Positions 27,681 through 36,010 of a stretch of 64,000 nucleotides of DNA are shown here, piece by piece. The stretch spans positions 58,949 to 122,948 of the forward strand of contig NZ_LGTE01000007.1 in NCBI RefSeq assembly GCF_001263415.1. Direction: 5' to 3'. A program made the position numbers and the translations under genes. Under the pieces are notes generated by a model. It had not been told where the DNA came from. It saw only the letters and a program-made list of their open reading frames with translations, and ran no database searches. The stretch comes from Thermincola ferriacetica (lineage in GTDB: Bacteria > Bacillota > Thermincolia > Thermincolales > Thermincolaceae). How positions within the stretch are numbered: position 1 is the first letter of the stretch; every line of letters starts with the position of its first letter.

Positions 27681-28303
27681 ATTAATTGACAATTGACAAT
27701 TGAAAATTGACAATTAATTAATAAAATCGCCTAAAGCAAATTCCCCGCTACTTCTAATGTCAACAATTTGTTTTACAAAAAAATTGTCTCCATAATTGTC
27801 AATTGTCAATTCTTAATCATCAATTATCTTTTGTATCAATTGTCTTTTCTTACTTGTTTTGACTATGGAGCTAAGAATTTTGTTTATCTCTCTACAATCA
27901 TTTAAAATTGTCAAGCCTTCGGTTTCAGAAAGATAGTCAGTTCTTATAAGCAATTCTATCCAGTATTCGCATTCATTTGCTTCTTTTAATGCTATATTCA
28001 TTTTTGAAATAAAATCTTTTCTACTTTGAGCATTCACAGCTTCCTTAACATTTGCTCCTATGCTTGTTCCCGACCTCAATAACTGTTTCGCTAAAACGTA
28101 TTCCTTCTTTGAGCTGCACAAATATTGATATAGCTTCACAATACTAACAGCAAACTCAAAGCTTTTCACCATTATTATATTCTCAACCACAAATGAATCT
28201 CCACTTCTTTTATAATTGTCAATTATAAAAACTAAATGCCAAACAATTTGTTGCAAACAAATTGTTTCTATAATTGTCAATTGTCCATTGTCAATTGTCA
28301 ATT
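27681..28303 (-). mobile_element. Repeat-bounded four-helix-bundle element between smpB and ssrA
   Basis: About 620 bases between ssrA and the smpB stop codon are bounded by TTGACAATT units: an inward copy at 27684-27718 on the left and opposite-strand copies (AATTGTCAA) at 27790-27811 and 28271-28300. Flanking the gene are longer direct repeats at 27763-27811 and 28243-28300, each with an internal palindrome ACAATTTGTT...AAATTGT followed by TAATTGTCAATTGTC. The right end meets the smpB TAA exactly. This arrangement is typical of dispersed copies of the 23S-intervening-sequence protein gene and looks like a non-autonomous inserted element. Confidence 0.65.
27813..28190 (-). CDS. Four-helix-bundle protein (23S rRNA intervening-sequence family)
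   Basis: A 125-residue helical protein of the family first seen in intervening sequences of 23S rRNA and related to the Avd accessory protein of diversity-generating retroelements. Diagnostic stretches are FEFAVSIVKLYQYL, LAKQLLRSGTSIGANVKEA and NIALKEANECEYWIELLI. GTG 28190 is chosen since GGAG stands 8 bases upstream; the frame is open to 28301 but the extra residues are just translated repeat (MTIDNGQLTI). The family forms pentameric bundles that may bind RNA; function is unknown. It is the only gene in the repeat-bounded element. Confidence 0.85.
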   Translation of the reverse strand: MVENIIMVKSFEFAVSIVKLYQYLCSSKKEYVLAKQLLRSGTSIGANVKEAVNAQSRKDFISKMNIALKEANECEYWIELLIRTDYLSETEGLTILNDCREINKILSSIVKTSKKRQLIQKIIDD

Positions 28304-28760
28304 AATATTTCTGCCTCTCCCGGAAGGCTTTTTCAATCTCGCGTTTAGCATCGCGAGCGGCCATGTCATCGCGTTTGTCGTAGAGCTTCTTGCCCCTTGC
28401 CAGGGCCAAGGCCATTTTTGCCCTGCCGTTTTTAAAGTAAATTTTCAGCGGCACCAGAGTAAGCCCTTTCTGTTTGGTGGCGCCAATAAGTTTGTTGATC
28501 TCATGCCTGTGTAAAAGAAGCTTCCGCACCCTGGTAGGTTCGTGGTTAAAACGGTTGCCCTGTTCATAGAGACTTATATGCATATTATGCACAAAAACCT
28601 CGCCGTTTCTAACCAGGGCAAAGCTGTCCTTGAGATTGGCCTTACCGGCCCGCAGGGACTTCACTTCCGTGCCCTTTAATTCAATGCCGGCCTCATATAT
28701 CTCTTCAATATGGTAATCATGCCGGGCTTTGCGGTTCTCTATCTCTTTTACACCAGCCAT
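28302..28760 (-). CDS. smpB: tmRNA-binding protein SmpB
   Basis: A 152-residue protein that binds the tRNA-like part of tmRNA and carries it to stalled ribosomes. Conserved blocks include [48 protein letters not shown] and the C-terminal basic tail ending [13 protein letters not shown]. Start ATG 28760 is preceded by AGGTGAT; the longer frame to 28808 lacks a site and overlaps the promoter. In related genomes smpB is directly downstream of rnr; here two genes lie between. Confidence 0.96.
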   Translation of the reverse strand: MAGVKEIENRKARHDYHIEEIYEAGIELKGTEVKSLRAGKANLKDSFALVRNGEVFVHNMHISLYEQGNRFNHEPTRVRKLLLHRHEINKLIGATKQKGLTLVPLKIYFKNGRAKMALALARGKKLYDKRDDMAARDAKREIEKAFRERQKY

Positions 28761-28806
28761 GAGAATCACCTGTTCAAATAATAACCCCTTTAAGAGACGT
28801 ATAAAC

Positions 28807-28834
28807 ATTATAGCACATTAAAGCCCCCTGTCAA
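28807..28834 (-). promoter_or_regulatory. Strong sigma-A promoter of smpB
   Basis: Perfect TTGACA (28829-28834) and TATAAT (28807-28812) with 16-base spacing on the minus strand, about 45 bases before the smpB start. Confidence 0.8.
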
Positions 28835-28859
28835 GGGGCAGCCAATCGCGAACATGCGT

Positions 28860-28887
28860 TTGCAAATGTGCAAAAACATGGTATAAT
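28860..28887 (+). promoter_or_regulatory. Promoter of the holin-like toxin gene
   Basis: TATAAT at 28882-28887 preceded by TGG (extended -10) and TTGCAA at 28860-28865 with 16-base spacing. Initiation near 28894 would put the start of the message exactly at the inverted-repeat arm GGTACAACC. It is divergent from the smpB promoter. Confidence 0.65.
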
Positions 28888-28954
28888 GTTCCAAGGTACA
28901 ACCAAATAGGCGCAGGGTGGGCGGTCATTACCCCTACGAAAGGGGGTGATGATT

Positions 28955-29041
28955 ATGCGAGTATTCGAAGCATTAACCTTGATGATATCTTTCGCAACAT
29001 TAGTTGTTTCTATAATCGCTGCTTCACAACGAAAAAAGTAG
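28955..29041 (+). CDS. Holin-like type I toxin peptide (Hol_Tox/TxpA-like)
   Basis: A 28-residue peptide, too short for routine gene calling: a few polar residues, one membrane helix (FEALTLMISFATLVVSIIAAS) cut here in description only, and a charged QRKK tail. The order VFEAL, LMISFATLVV, then Lys-rich end is the signature of putative holin-like toxins of Firmicutes type I toxin-antitoxin loci, which depolarise the membrane. The AAGGGGGTG ribosome binding site is partly masked by a hairpin (ACCCC 28930-28934 with GGGGT 28943-28947). ATG 28949 in the same frame is an alternative start. The stop lies inside the bidirectional terminator stem. Confidence 0.8.
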   Translation: MRVFEALTLMISFATLVVSIIAASQRKK

Positions 29042-29069
29042 CCTGCCCTGACAAGTAAGCTACTTTTTT
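29032..29069. terminator. Bidirectional terminator shared by toxin mRNA and antisense RNA
   Basis: AAAAAAGTAGC (29032-29042) and GCTACTTTTTT (29059-29069) form an 11-bp stem with a 16-base loop. The A and T runs make it work on both strands; it would end the toxin message and the convergent antisense RNA, which therefore overlap here, including the toxin stop codon. Confidence 0.85.
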
Positions 29070-29158
29070 CATGCTTACACTATGACCGCCCACTTCGGCG
29101 GTGGTTGTACCAACCGGGTGTCCCCACACCCGGTTCTGATCATTTTATCAAGTATCTA
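29033..29158 (-). ncRNA. Candidate antisense antitoxin RNA
   Basis: A predicted RNA of about 126 bases from the minus-strand promoter at 29165-29192 to the shared terminator. It begins with a strong hairpin (AACCGGGTGT / ACACCCGGTT, 29112-29135) and then crosses the repeat arms 29082-29111 before overlapping the 3' end of the toxin message. The convergent, 3'-overlapping layout matches TxpA/RatA and BsrG/SR4 loci. It is inferred only from promoter, terminator and position. Confidence 0.6.
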
Positions 29159-29164
29159 CTCTCT

Positions 29165-29192
29165 ATTATACACAAAAAAAGCAAAAAGGCAA
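29165..29192 (-). promoter_or_regulatory. Antisense-RNA promoter facing the toxin gene
   Basis: On the minus strand TTGCCT (29187-29192), 16 bases, TATAAT (29165-29170). No open reading frame of note follows; the first transcript element is a GC-rich hairpin and then the shared terminator. Confidence 0.65.
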
Positions 29193-29263
29193 GGAAGTAC
29201 CCATCACCCACTCATAAATCATAAGCTAATAAATATTTTCCAATGATGACTGACCACTGGCCA

Positions 29264-30937
29264 CTACCCATTATATTTCTCCTGGTCCTCTTTCCTAATT
29301 TGCGCCCGGCGGATTTTGCCGCTTATGGTCTTGGGCAGTTCTTCAACAAATTCTATTATTCGGGGGTATTTATACGGTGCAGTTACTTTTTTTACATGCT
29401 CCTGCAGCTCTTTCTTCAGTTCATCGGACGGTTCGCACCCTTTGGCCAGGACCACCGTAGCTTTGACGACGATGCCGCGGATACTGTCAGGCGCGCCCGT
29501 CACGGCACATTCCACAACTGCGGGGTGCTCAATCAGGGCACTTTCCACCTCAAAGGGACTGATGCGGTAGCCAGATGCCTTAATAACGTCGTCGTTTCTC
29601 CCCACAAACCAGAAATACCCGTCCTCATCCTTATAGACCACGTCGCCGGTATGGTACATATTGTGGCGCCAGGCTTTGGCATTGGCTTCTTCATCTCCGT
29701 AATAACCCTTGAAAAGGCCAACGGGCCTGCCGGAATCACACTTTATAACAAGCTCTCCTTCCACACCGGCGGGGCAGGAATTGCCTTCTTCATCCACTAT
29801 ATCAATGTCATAGGCCGGGTTAGGCTTACCCATAGACCCGGGGCGGGTCTCAAACCATTCAAAATTAGCCACCAAAACAGTGGTTTCTGACTGGCCGAAA
29901 CCATCGAAAATCCTGAGCCCCGTTTCTCTGTAAAAACGTTCATAAACCTCCGGATTCAGTGGTTCGCCGGCCGTGGAACAGTGTTTTATTGATGTAAGGT
30001 CGTAGTTTTTTAGGTTTTCCTGGAGCAAGAACCGGTAAACGGTCGGCGGGGCACAAAAAGTGGTCAGCCGGTACTTTTCCATCTTCTCCAGCAGGGTTTT
30101 GGGCACAAACTTGTTCATATCATAAACAAACTGAACTGCCCCGCAAATCCACTGTCCGTACATCTTACCCCAGCCAAACTTGGCCCAGCCGGAATCAGCC
30201 ACGGTCAGGTGGAGGCCACCGTCTTCTACCCGCTGCCAGTATTTGGCCGTTACAATATGCCCCAGCGGATAGGTAAACGTATGGGCTGCCATTTTCGGCA
30301 GACTGGTTGTCCCTGACGTGAAGTATATTATCATAAGGTCGTCATTTTGTGTGTCATTTTCCCCCGTGGGCCTTTCCCATTTCTCGGAAGCCCGCGCAAC
30401 CTCTTCCTCGAAATTAAGCCATCCTTCCCGGCGGCCATCTACCAATACCAGTTTCTCCAGTGTCGGTGACTGTTCCATGGCTCCTTCTACATGCTCAATT
30501 ATATCCCGTTGATTGTAGGCCACAATCATTTTTATGTTGGCAGCATTGTTACGGTAAGCAATGTCCTTGGCAGTAAGCTGGAATGTGGCCGGAATGTAAA
30601 CCGCTCCAATCTTGGCCAGAGCCAGAGCGCAAAAATAAAATTCATAACGGCGGCGCAGAATAAACATGACTTTATCGCCTTTTTCAATACCCTCCGAAGC
30701 AAAAAAATTGGCCGTCTTATCAGACCAGTATTTTAAATCCGCAAAAGTAAAGAAACGTTCATTGCCCTTATCATCACACCACACCAGCGCCATTTGCGAA
30801 GGTTCGGTTTTCGCGTATTCATCAATTATGTCGTAGGCAAAATTAAAATTCTCCGGTACATTGATTTTAAAATTTGCGCAAAAATCTTCGTATGACGAAA
30901 ACTCCTTCTGGCTCACATATTTTTCAAGCAGTGACAT
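29264..30937 (-). CDS. AMP-forming acyl-CoA synthetase (medium-chain/aryl type)
   Basis: A 557-residue ANL-superfamily ligase that activates a carboxylic acid with ATP and CoA. Motif A3 is YFTSGTTSLPKMA, A5 is GFGQSETT, A8 YHTGDVVYKDEDGYFWFVGR then DDVIKASGYRISPFEVE, and the catalytic Lys is in KTISGKIRR near the C-terminus. The pattern GYRISPFEVES is typical of medium-chain (ACSM-like) and benzoate-type enzymes. It follows an XRE-cupin gene (56-base gap), a likely regulator. Substrate is not determined; such genes are plentiful in syntrophic and fermentative Clostridia. Confidence 0.9.
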   Translation of the reverse strand: MSLLEKYVSQKEFSSYEDFCANFKINVPENFNFAYDIIDEYAKTEPSQMALVWCDDKGNERFFTFADLKYWSDKTANFFASEGIEKGDKVMFILRRRYEFYFCALALAKIGAVYIPATFQLTAKDIAYRNNAANIKMIVAYNQRDIIEHVEGAMEQSPTLEKLVLVDGRREGWLNFEEEVARASEKWERPTGENDTQNDDLMIIYFTSGTTSLPKMAAHTFTYPLGHIVTAKYWQRVEDGGLHLTVADSGWAKFGWGKMYGQWICGAVQFVYDMNKFVPKTLLEKMEKYRLTTFCAPPTVYRFLLQENLKNYDLTSIKHCSTAGEPLNPEVYERFYRETGLRIFDGFGQSETTVLVANFEWFETRPGSMGKPNPAYDIDIVDEEGNSCPAGVEGELVIKCDSGRPVGLFKGYYGDEEANAKAWRHNMYHTGDVVYKDEDGYFWFVGRNDDVIKASGYRISPFEVESALIEHPAVVECAVTGAPDSIRGIVVKATVVLAKGCEPSDELKKELQEHVKKVTAPYKYPRIIEFVEELPKTISGKIRRAQIRKEDQEKYNG

Positions 30938-30993
30938 ATTAACTCTCTCCCACTAATTCATCATATTGTAAAATAAAATCCGGTTAAACTTTT

Positions 30994-31542
30994 TTATAGT
31001 ATTATCACAGTCAAAAACTTGGCCGGTTTGCCGTCAAGCGCAACCATTTTATGCGGTTTGGCCGGATTGAAATACAAAGCGTCACCCGGATTTAACTCAT
31101 ATTCTTTATCTCCGATAATAACCTTCATCTTCCCTTCCAAACAATAATTAAACTCTTGCCCCTGATGTATTACAAGCTCCGGGTTGTTTTTCGGGTCCAA
31201 TGTCACAAGGAGGGGCTCAATTTTTCTGTTGGCATATTTATAGGCCAGGTCTTCAAATTCATACTCATCCAGCCGTTCAACACTCAGCCCTTCTCCTTTC
31301 TTGACATAGCAAACTTCATGGAGTTTAGGCGAAACACCCGTAAGGATATCAGTTAAATCTACCCCATGTATGTTGGCAATTTCATAAATGATACTTATAG
31401 GGATATCGTCTTCCCCATTTTCGTACCTGATATAACTGTCTTTGGAAATACTCAACCATGCAGCCATTTGTTCCTCGGAAAAGCCGGCTAACAGCCTTAA
31501 CCCTTTGATTCTGTTGGCAACATCTTTCACTTTGTCACGCAT
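30994..31542 (-). CDS. XRE-family regulator with C-terminal cupin sensor
   Basis: A 182-residue regulator: a helix-turn-helix of the XRE type (about 8-66, RIKGLRLLAGFSEEQMAAWL through SIIYEIANIHGVDL) and a cupin barrel (about 105-180) with HQGQEFNYCLEGKMKV and the second motif DALYFNPAKPHKMVAL. The cupin presumably binds a small effector or metal. It lies just upstream of the acyl-CoA synthetase gene in the same orientation and probably regulates it; the same pairing is frequent in Clostridia. Confidence 0.88.
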   Translation of the reverse strand: MRDKVKDVANRIKGLRLLAGFSEEQMAAWLSISKDSYIRYENGEDDIPISIIYEIANIHGVDLTDILTGVSPKLHEVCYVKKGEGLSVERLDEYEFEDLAYKYANRKIEPLLVTLDPKNNPELVIHQGQEFNYCLEGKMKVIIGDKEYELNPGDALYFNPAKPHKMVALDGKPAKFLTVIIL

Positions 31543-31575
31543 TACTCTCCACTCCCTTGCATTTATATTTTGTTT

Positions 31576-33723
31576 CTAAAAATTGGGCCCTCCGCCGTCC
31601 ACCAATTCAAAATCCACCTGCCGCTCATCAGGGTTAACCCGTTCAACCCTGACCCTGACCTGATCGCCGATCCGGTATATCTTGCGGGTATGTTGCCCCA
31701 CCAATCGGTAATTTTCCTCATCGTACTCATAGAAATCGTCCGTCAGGGTGGTTATATGTACCAACCCTTCCACCAGGTTATCCAGTTCTACGAACAGGCC
31801 GAAAGAAGTGACACTGGAAATAATACCCTCAAAAACCTGCCCCACCTTATCCAGCATGAATTCTACCTTTTTCAGGTCCGCACTTTCCCGCTCCGCTTCC
31901 ATGGCGGCCCGTTCCCGTTCAGAAGACTGAACAGCGGCAGCAGGCACAAACTTCTTCAACCGGTCCAGTTCCTTTTGAGGTAAACTGCCACTTTTGAGAA
32001 TACTTTTAATAATCCGGTGAATCACCAAATCCGGGTACCGGCGGATAGGCGAAGTGAAATGGCAGTAATACTTTGCCGCCAATCCGAAATGGCCCAGGTT
32101 CTCTTCGCTGTAACGGGCCTGTTTCATAGTTCTGAGCATTACCGTATTGATGACCCTTTCCTCCGGCCGGCCTTTTACCTGTTCAACAATTTTTTGTAAG
32201 GCCCTGGGGTGAATTTTATTAATGCCTTTTAGACCGTAACCGAAGGTAGCCAGAAATTTTTGAAGCTGCACCAGCTTTTCTTCTGCCGGCTCCTCGTGAA
32301 CCCTGTACACAAAAGGGATTTCCATCCAAAACATGGCCTCGGCCACAGTTTCATTGGCCACCAGCATAAATTCCTCGATAATCCGGTCAGCTATAGACCT
32401 TTCCGCCTTCTTTATTTCCAACGGTCTCCCACGGTCGTCAAGGATGACTTTGGCTTCAGGAATATCAAAGTCTATAGCCCCTCTTTTCAACCGGCGCGCC
32501 CGCAATATCCGGCAAAGACGCTCCATGTTCTGAAGCATTTGCACCAGGTAATGGTACCGCCTTAATAATTCTTCATCTTTATCGACAAGCATCCTTTTCA
32601 CATCGGTATAAGTCATCCGTTCGTTGGAATTAATAACGGATTCATAAATTTGATGTCTTCTCACATTTCCTTCTTCATCTATATCCATCATAACAGACAA
32701 GGCCAGCCGGTCTACCCGGGGATTCAGGCTGCAGATACCGTTGGAAAGCTTTGGGGGCAGCATGGGTATTACCCTGTCCACCAGGTACACACTGGTAGCT
32801 CTCTTGTAAGCCTCCTTATCCAGAGGGGTGCGCAAAGGAACATAATGTCCCACATCAGCAATATGCACTCCCAGTCTGAACAATCCGTCAGGTAGCATTT
32901 CCAGGCTGACGGCATCATCAAGGTCTTTGGCATCTTCACCGTCAATAGTTACCATCAGCAGGTTCCGCAAATCTTCCCGGCCCTGCATGTCTTCAGGCCG
33001 TACTTCATCGGGTATATCTTTTAATTGCCGCTCCACATCGGGTGGAAACTCCCTGGGCAGTTTATGTTTCCAGATTATTGATTCCATGTCTATGCCCGGC
33101 GCGCCCTTGCGGCCTATGATCTGTACAACTTCCCCTTCCGGGTTCATCCTATACTGCGGCCATTGGGTTACGCGAATAACCACTTTGTCGCCTGAACGGG
33201 CCCCGTGTTCATTGCCCCTGGCAATGAAAAAATCCTGGCTGATCCGTGTTTCATCGGGAATAACAAAACCAAAGTGCTTCGAACTGGAATATGTCCCCAC
33301 CACAAGGGTATTGGCCCGTTCCAGTATCCGGATAACCTCACCTTCCCGGCGAACCCCTAAATCGCCTTTACTTGTAATACGGGCGATAACCCGATCGTTA
33401 TGCATGGCCCCGTTTAAATTGGCCGGACTTACAAAAACATCCTCTTCTCCGGCACGGTCAGGGATGATAAAAGCGAACCCATTCGGATGCCCCTGTATCC
33501 GCCCAACCACCAGATTAAGTTTCTCCGGCACCCCGTAACGTAGTTTACGGGTTTGCACGATCTTACCCTGTTTTTCCAGTTCCGCCAACTTTTCAAAAAA
33601 CTCAGGATTGGGCTCAAGGTTTAAAGCTTTGAGCAGTTCTTCTGCCGTTAGAGGCTTATAAGCAGCCCTCCGCATATGGCTTAATATTAATTCCTCCAGG
33701 TCTGTTTCAATTCTATCCAACAT
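31576..33723 (-). CDS. rnr: Ribonuclease R
   Basis: A 715-residue 3'-5' exoribonuclease of the RNB family, which degrades structured RNA and works with SmpB and tmRNA in clearing faulty messages. It has a short N-terminal helix-turn-helix, two cold-shock-type domains (about 80-220), the RNB catalytic core with GEDAKDLDDAVSLE supplying the metal-binding Asp residues, and a C-terminal S1 domain (GQVFEGIISSVTSFGLFVEL). The lysine-rich tail of E. coli RNase R is missing. Start ATG behind AAGGTGGG. It belongs to the conserved secG-rnr-smpB set, here spread out by inserted genes. Confidence 0.95.
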   Translation of the reverse strand: MLDRIETDLEELILSHMRRAAYKPLTAEELLKALNLEPNPEFFEKLAELEKQGKIVQTRKLRYGVPEKLNLVVGRIQGHPNGFAFIIPDRAGEEDVFVSPANLNGAMHNDRVIARITSKGDLGVRREGEVIRILERANTLVVGTYSSSKHFGFVIPDETRISQDFFIARGNEHGARSGDKVVIRVTQWPQYRMNPEGEVVQIIGRKGAPGIDMESIIWKHKLPREFPPDVERQLKDIPDEVRPEDMQGREDLRNLLMVTIDGEDAKDLDDAVSLEMLPDGLFRLGVHIADVGHYVPLRTPLDKEAYKRATSVYLVDRVIPMLPPKLSNGICSLNPRVDRLALSVMMDIDEEGNVRRHQIYESVINSNERMTYTDVKRMLVDKDEELLRRYHYLVQMLQNMERLCRILRARRLKRGAIDFDIPEAKVILDDRGRPLEIKKAERSIADRIIEEFMLVANETVAEAMFWMEIPFVYRVHEEPAEEKLVQLQKFLATFGYGLKGINKIHPRALQKIVEQVKGRPEERVINTVMLRTMKQARYSEENLGHFGLAAKYYCHFTSPIRRYPDLVIHRIIKSILKSGSLPQKELDRLKKFVPAAAVQSSERERAAMEAERESADLKKVEFMLDKVGQVFEGIISSVTSFGLFVELDNLVEGLVHITTLTDDFYEYDEENYRLVGQHTRKIYRIGDQVRVRVERVNPDERQVDFELVDGGGPNF

Positions 33724-33786
33724 ATTTCACCCACCTTAATTATACCTGGTATATATGTTACTAATGTCAAATACCCTTATTCTGAA

Positions 33787-33821
33787 AATAACAGAAAGGG
33801 TAGACTAACTCTAATCTACCC
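33787..33821 (-). terminator. Terminator after the HD-domain gene
   Basis: GGGTAGA (33798-33804) and TCTACCC (33815-33821) form a stem, followed on the minus strand by TTTCTGTTATTTTC. It separates the acyl-CoA synthetase/HD operon from rnr. Confidence 0.75.
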
Positions 33822-33842
33822 TAAAAGCGCCAAAGCCAAACC

Positions 33843-34394
33843 TTATAACCCCAGCTCATCCCTTATTGCAAGCATGGCCTCCAGAGCCAGTCCGAAAAAT
33901 TCCTCTAAAGTAAGGCCCAGTTCTGAGCAACTGGCTATCTGCTCCCGATTGGCTCCCCGGGCAAAAGATTTTTCATTAAACCTATTGATCAGGAATGGCA
34001 CATCAATAGCATCCAGTTTCTTCTCGGGCTTGATTAGCGCTCCGGCTACGATGAGACCCGTTACAGGGTCGGTGGCATAAAGTGCTTTGTCCAGCAAAGT
34101 GTTCCGAGGTAAGCCATGGGCGTCATTATGCACCTTCACGGAATAAACCACATCTTCCGGCAGTCCCATTTGCTCAAGTATCTCCGCGCCAACTAGGCTG
34201 TGGCGTACAGGATCGTCCTTGGTTTGGTCGTAGTCAATATCATGCAACAGGCCCGCCAGCCCCCATTTTTCCTCATCCTGGCCGAAATGTCTGGCCAGCC
34301 TTTGCATAACTGCCTCACAAGCGTACATATGCTTCAGCAAATTATTATTTTTTACATGTTTTTTTAATTCAGTCAAAGCTTCTTCCCTGGTCAT
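33843..34394 (-). CDS. HD-domain phosphohydrolase-like protein
   Basis: A 183-residue metal-dependent HD-domain protein. HMYACEAVMQRLARHFG gives the first His, LAGLLHDIDYD the HD pair, and HSLVGAEIL and VKVHNDAHGLPR later His residues. The form is that of a small stand-alone HDIG hydrolase acting on a nucleotide or phosphate ester; the substrate is unknown. Start ATG 34394 with AAGGAG 8 bases upstream; the frame runs on to 34493 inside the preceding gene without a site. It follows an acyl-CoA synthetase gene by 31 bases, so it is probably in its operon. Confidence 0.82.
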   Translation of the reverse strand: MTREEALTELKKHVKNNNLLKHMYACEAVMQRLARHFGQDEEKWGLAGLLHDIDYDQTKDDPVRHSLVGAEILEQMGLPEDVVYSVKVHNDAHGLPRNTLLDKALYATDPVTGLIVAGALIKPEKKLDAIDVPFLINRFNEKSFARGANREQIASCSELGLTLEEFFGLALEAMLAIRDELGL

Positions 34395-34425
34395 TGCCTC
34401 CACTCCTTGATAACATTCTAAACCA

Positions 34426-35937
34426 CTATACCAGTTCCCGCTTAAGGATTTTTCCGGTGCTGTTTTTGGGTAAAGCATCTCTGAATTCAACAACTTTAGG
34501 CAATTTATAATTAGCCAACCGCTCCTGGCAGTATTTTATCAGCTCCCTTTCAGTGGCTGTCTCCCCCTCTTTTAAGACAACAAAGGCCTTGACAATTTCA
34601 CCCCGTAAATCGTCAGCCACACCGACCACGGCAGCCTCAGCCACTTTCGGGTTAGTATAAAGGACCTCTTCAATTTCCCGGGGGTAAACGTTTAAACCGC
34701 CTACAATTACCAGGTCCTTTTTCCGGTCCATGATAAATATATAGCCTTCCTCATCCATATAGCCAATGTCCCCGCTATGCATCCAGCCGTCTTTTAAAGC
34801 TTCGGCCGTGGCTTCCGGCCTGTTCCAGTAACCCTTCATTACGTTGGGTCCCTTAAAACACAGTTCGCCCGGTGTATTCCTGGGCACTTCGTTCCCCTTT
34901 TCGTCAACAATTTTAACCTCCACGCCAGGTATAGGGACACCTATCGAGCCGGGTTTCCGTTCTCCGTAGTAAGGGTTGGTAGTACAGACCGGTGAACATT
35001 CGGACAGGCCATATCCTTCAAAGATTTGAATACCAAATTTCTCTTTAAACTTCCTGCTCAACTCTACCGGACATGCCGCCCCACCGGAATATGCCAGCCG
35101 CAAATGGGCGAAATCCGCCGGGTTTACGTTTGGCACCTGCAGCAGTACACTATACATCGTCGGTACCCCGGCAAAAATTGTTGCTTTTTCCTCCACTATG
35201 GTTCTCAAGCTGGTTTGCGGAGAAAAGCTCTCTAATATTATCACCAGCCCGCCGTACGTTAACGGAAGCAGTACACAGGCTGTCCAGGCAAAGGAATGAA
35301 ACATAGGCAGCACACAGACCGTTGAATCGGGATAACCGGAAGCAGTAGCCTCCTTGGTCGCTGCCGCATTAGCAAGCATATTATGATGGGTAATCATAGC
35401 TCCTTTGGGGTTTCCCGTCGTACCTGACGTATACAGAAGCACAGCCACGTCATCGGAGGAAACGGCATAATCCAGGTCTAGGCTGCCACTTTCATTCTTC
35501 AGCATTGATTGCATGGAAACCGTTCCCACAGCGGAATAATCCTGCTCCAGATCCTGCACCACTATATACTTCAGGGACACGATCTGCGGCTGCGCCAGCG
35601 TAACAAGCGGCATAAACAATGGTGCGGTAATAAGGGCAGAGACCCCGGCATCGTTTAGTTGGTAGATTAACTCTTCTGCTTTAAACATCACGTTAACAGG
35701 CACAACTATCGCGCCCAGTTTAACAATGGCAAAATAACTGATTACAAAATATGAACTGTTCAGCATCAGTAACCCAACGCGGTCTCCTTTGCCGATGCCC
35801 AGCCTTTTCAAACCATTGGCGACCTTGTTGGCCTGCTCGTCAAGTTCCTTGTATGGCCAGGTCCTGCCTTTGAACTTCAAGGCCGGTCGGTCGGCAAATT
35901 CCTTTGCGCCGGCGGTTATCATTTCACCAAGGGTCAT
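34426..35937 (-). CDS. AMP-forming long-chain acyl-CoA synthetase
   Basis: A 503-residue ANL-family enzyme of the long-chain fatty acid CoA ligase type. Motif A3 LLYTSGTTGNPKGAMITH, A5 GYGLSECSPVC, A8 MHSGDIGYMDEEGYIFIMDR with [18 protein letters not shown], and the catalytic Lys in NSTGKILKREL are intact. It is 128 bases downstream of a paralogous gene remnant with which it shares most of its N- and C-terminal sequence, so the two came from a tandem duplication. Fatty acids are the likely substrates. Confidence 0.92.
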   Translation of the reverse strand: MTLGEMITAGAKEFADRPALKFKGRTWPYKELDEQANKVANGLKRLGIGKGDRVGLLMLNSSYFVISYFAIVKLGAIVVPVNVMFKAEELIYQLNDAGVSALITAPLFMPLVTLAQPQIVSLKYIVVQDLEQDYSAVGTVSMQSMLKNESGSLDLDYAVSSDDVAVLLYTSGTTGNPKGAMITHHNMLANAAATKEATASGYPDSTVCVLPMFHSFAWTACVLLPLTYGGLVIILESFSPQTSLRTIVEEKATIFAGVPTMYSVLLQVPNVNPADFAHLRLAYSGGAACPVELSRKFKEKFGIQIFEGYGLSECSPVCTTNPYYGERKPGSIGVPIPGVEVKIVDEKGNEVPRNTPGELCFKGPNVMKGYWNRPEATAEALKDGWMHSGDIGYMDEEGYIFIMDRKKDLVIVGGLNVYPREIEEVLYTNPKVAEAAVVGVADDLRGEIVKAFVVLKEGETATERELIKYCQERLANYKLPKVVEFRDALPKNSTGKILKRELV

Positions 35938-36010
35938 CGTCTACCCCTCCCAAAATTTTTTTCACATGGTTATATTATAGCATTTCTTGTCTAACTTGTC
36001 CTGCAATTAA

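Larger units (their letters stand above)
28895..29111. repeat. Long-range inverted repeat framing the toxin gene
   Basis: GGTACAACC (28895-28903) and GTGGGCGGTCAT (28917-28928) in the toxin leader are repeated in inverse order and orientation as ATGACCGCCCAC (29082-29093) and GGTTGTACC (29103-29111) beyond the terminator. All 21 positions of the two blocks match. The arms would pair in a read-through message; they also give the antisense RNA the same sequence as the toxin 5' leader. Confidence 0.85.

Noticed and set aside
29243..29890. 215-codon open frame on the plus strand
   Set aside because: Antisense to the acyl-CoA synthetase with all motifs on the minus strand; no ribosome binding site.
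32927..33538. 203-codon open frame on the plus strand opposite rnr
   Set aside because: Ser- and Pro-rich shadow of the RNase R frame.
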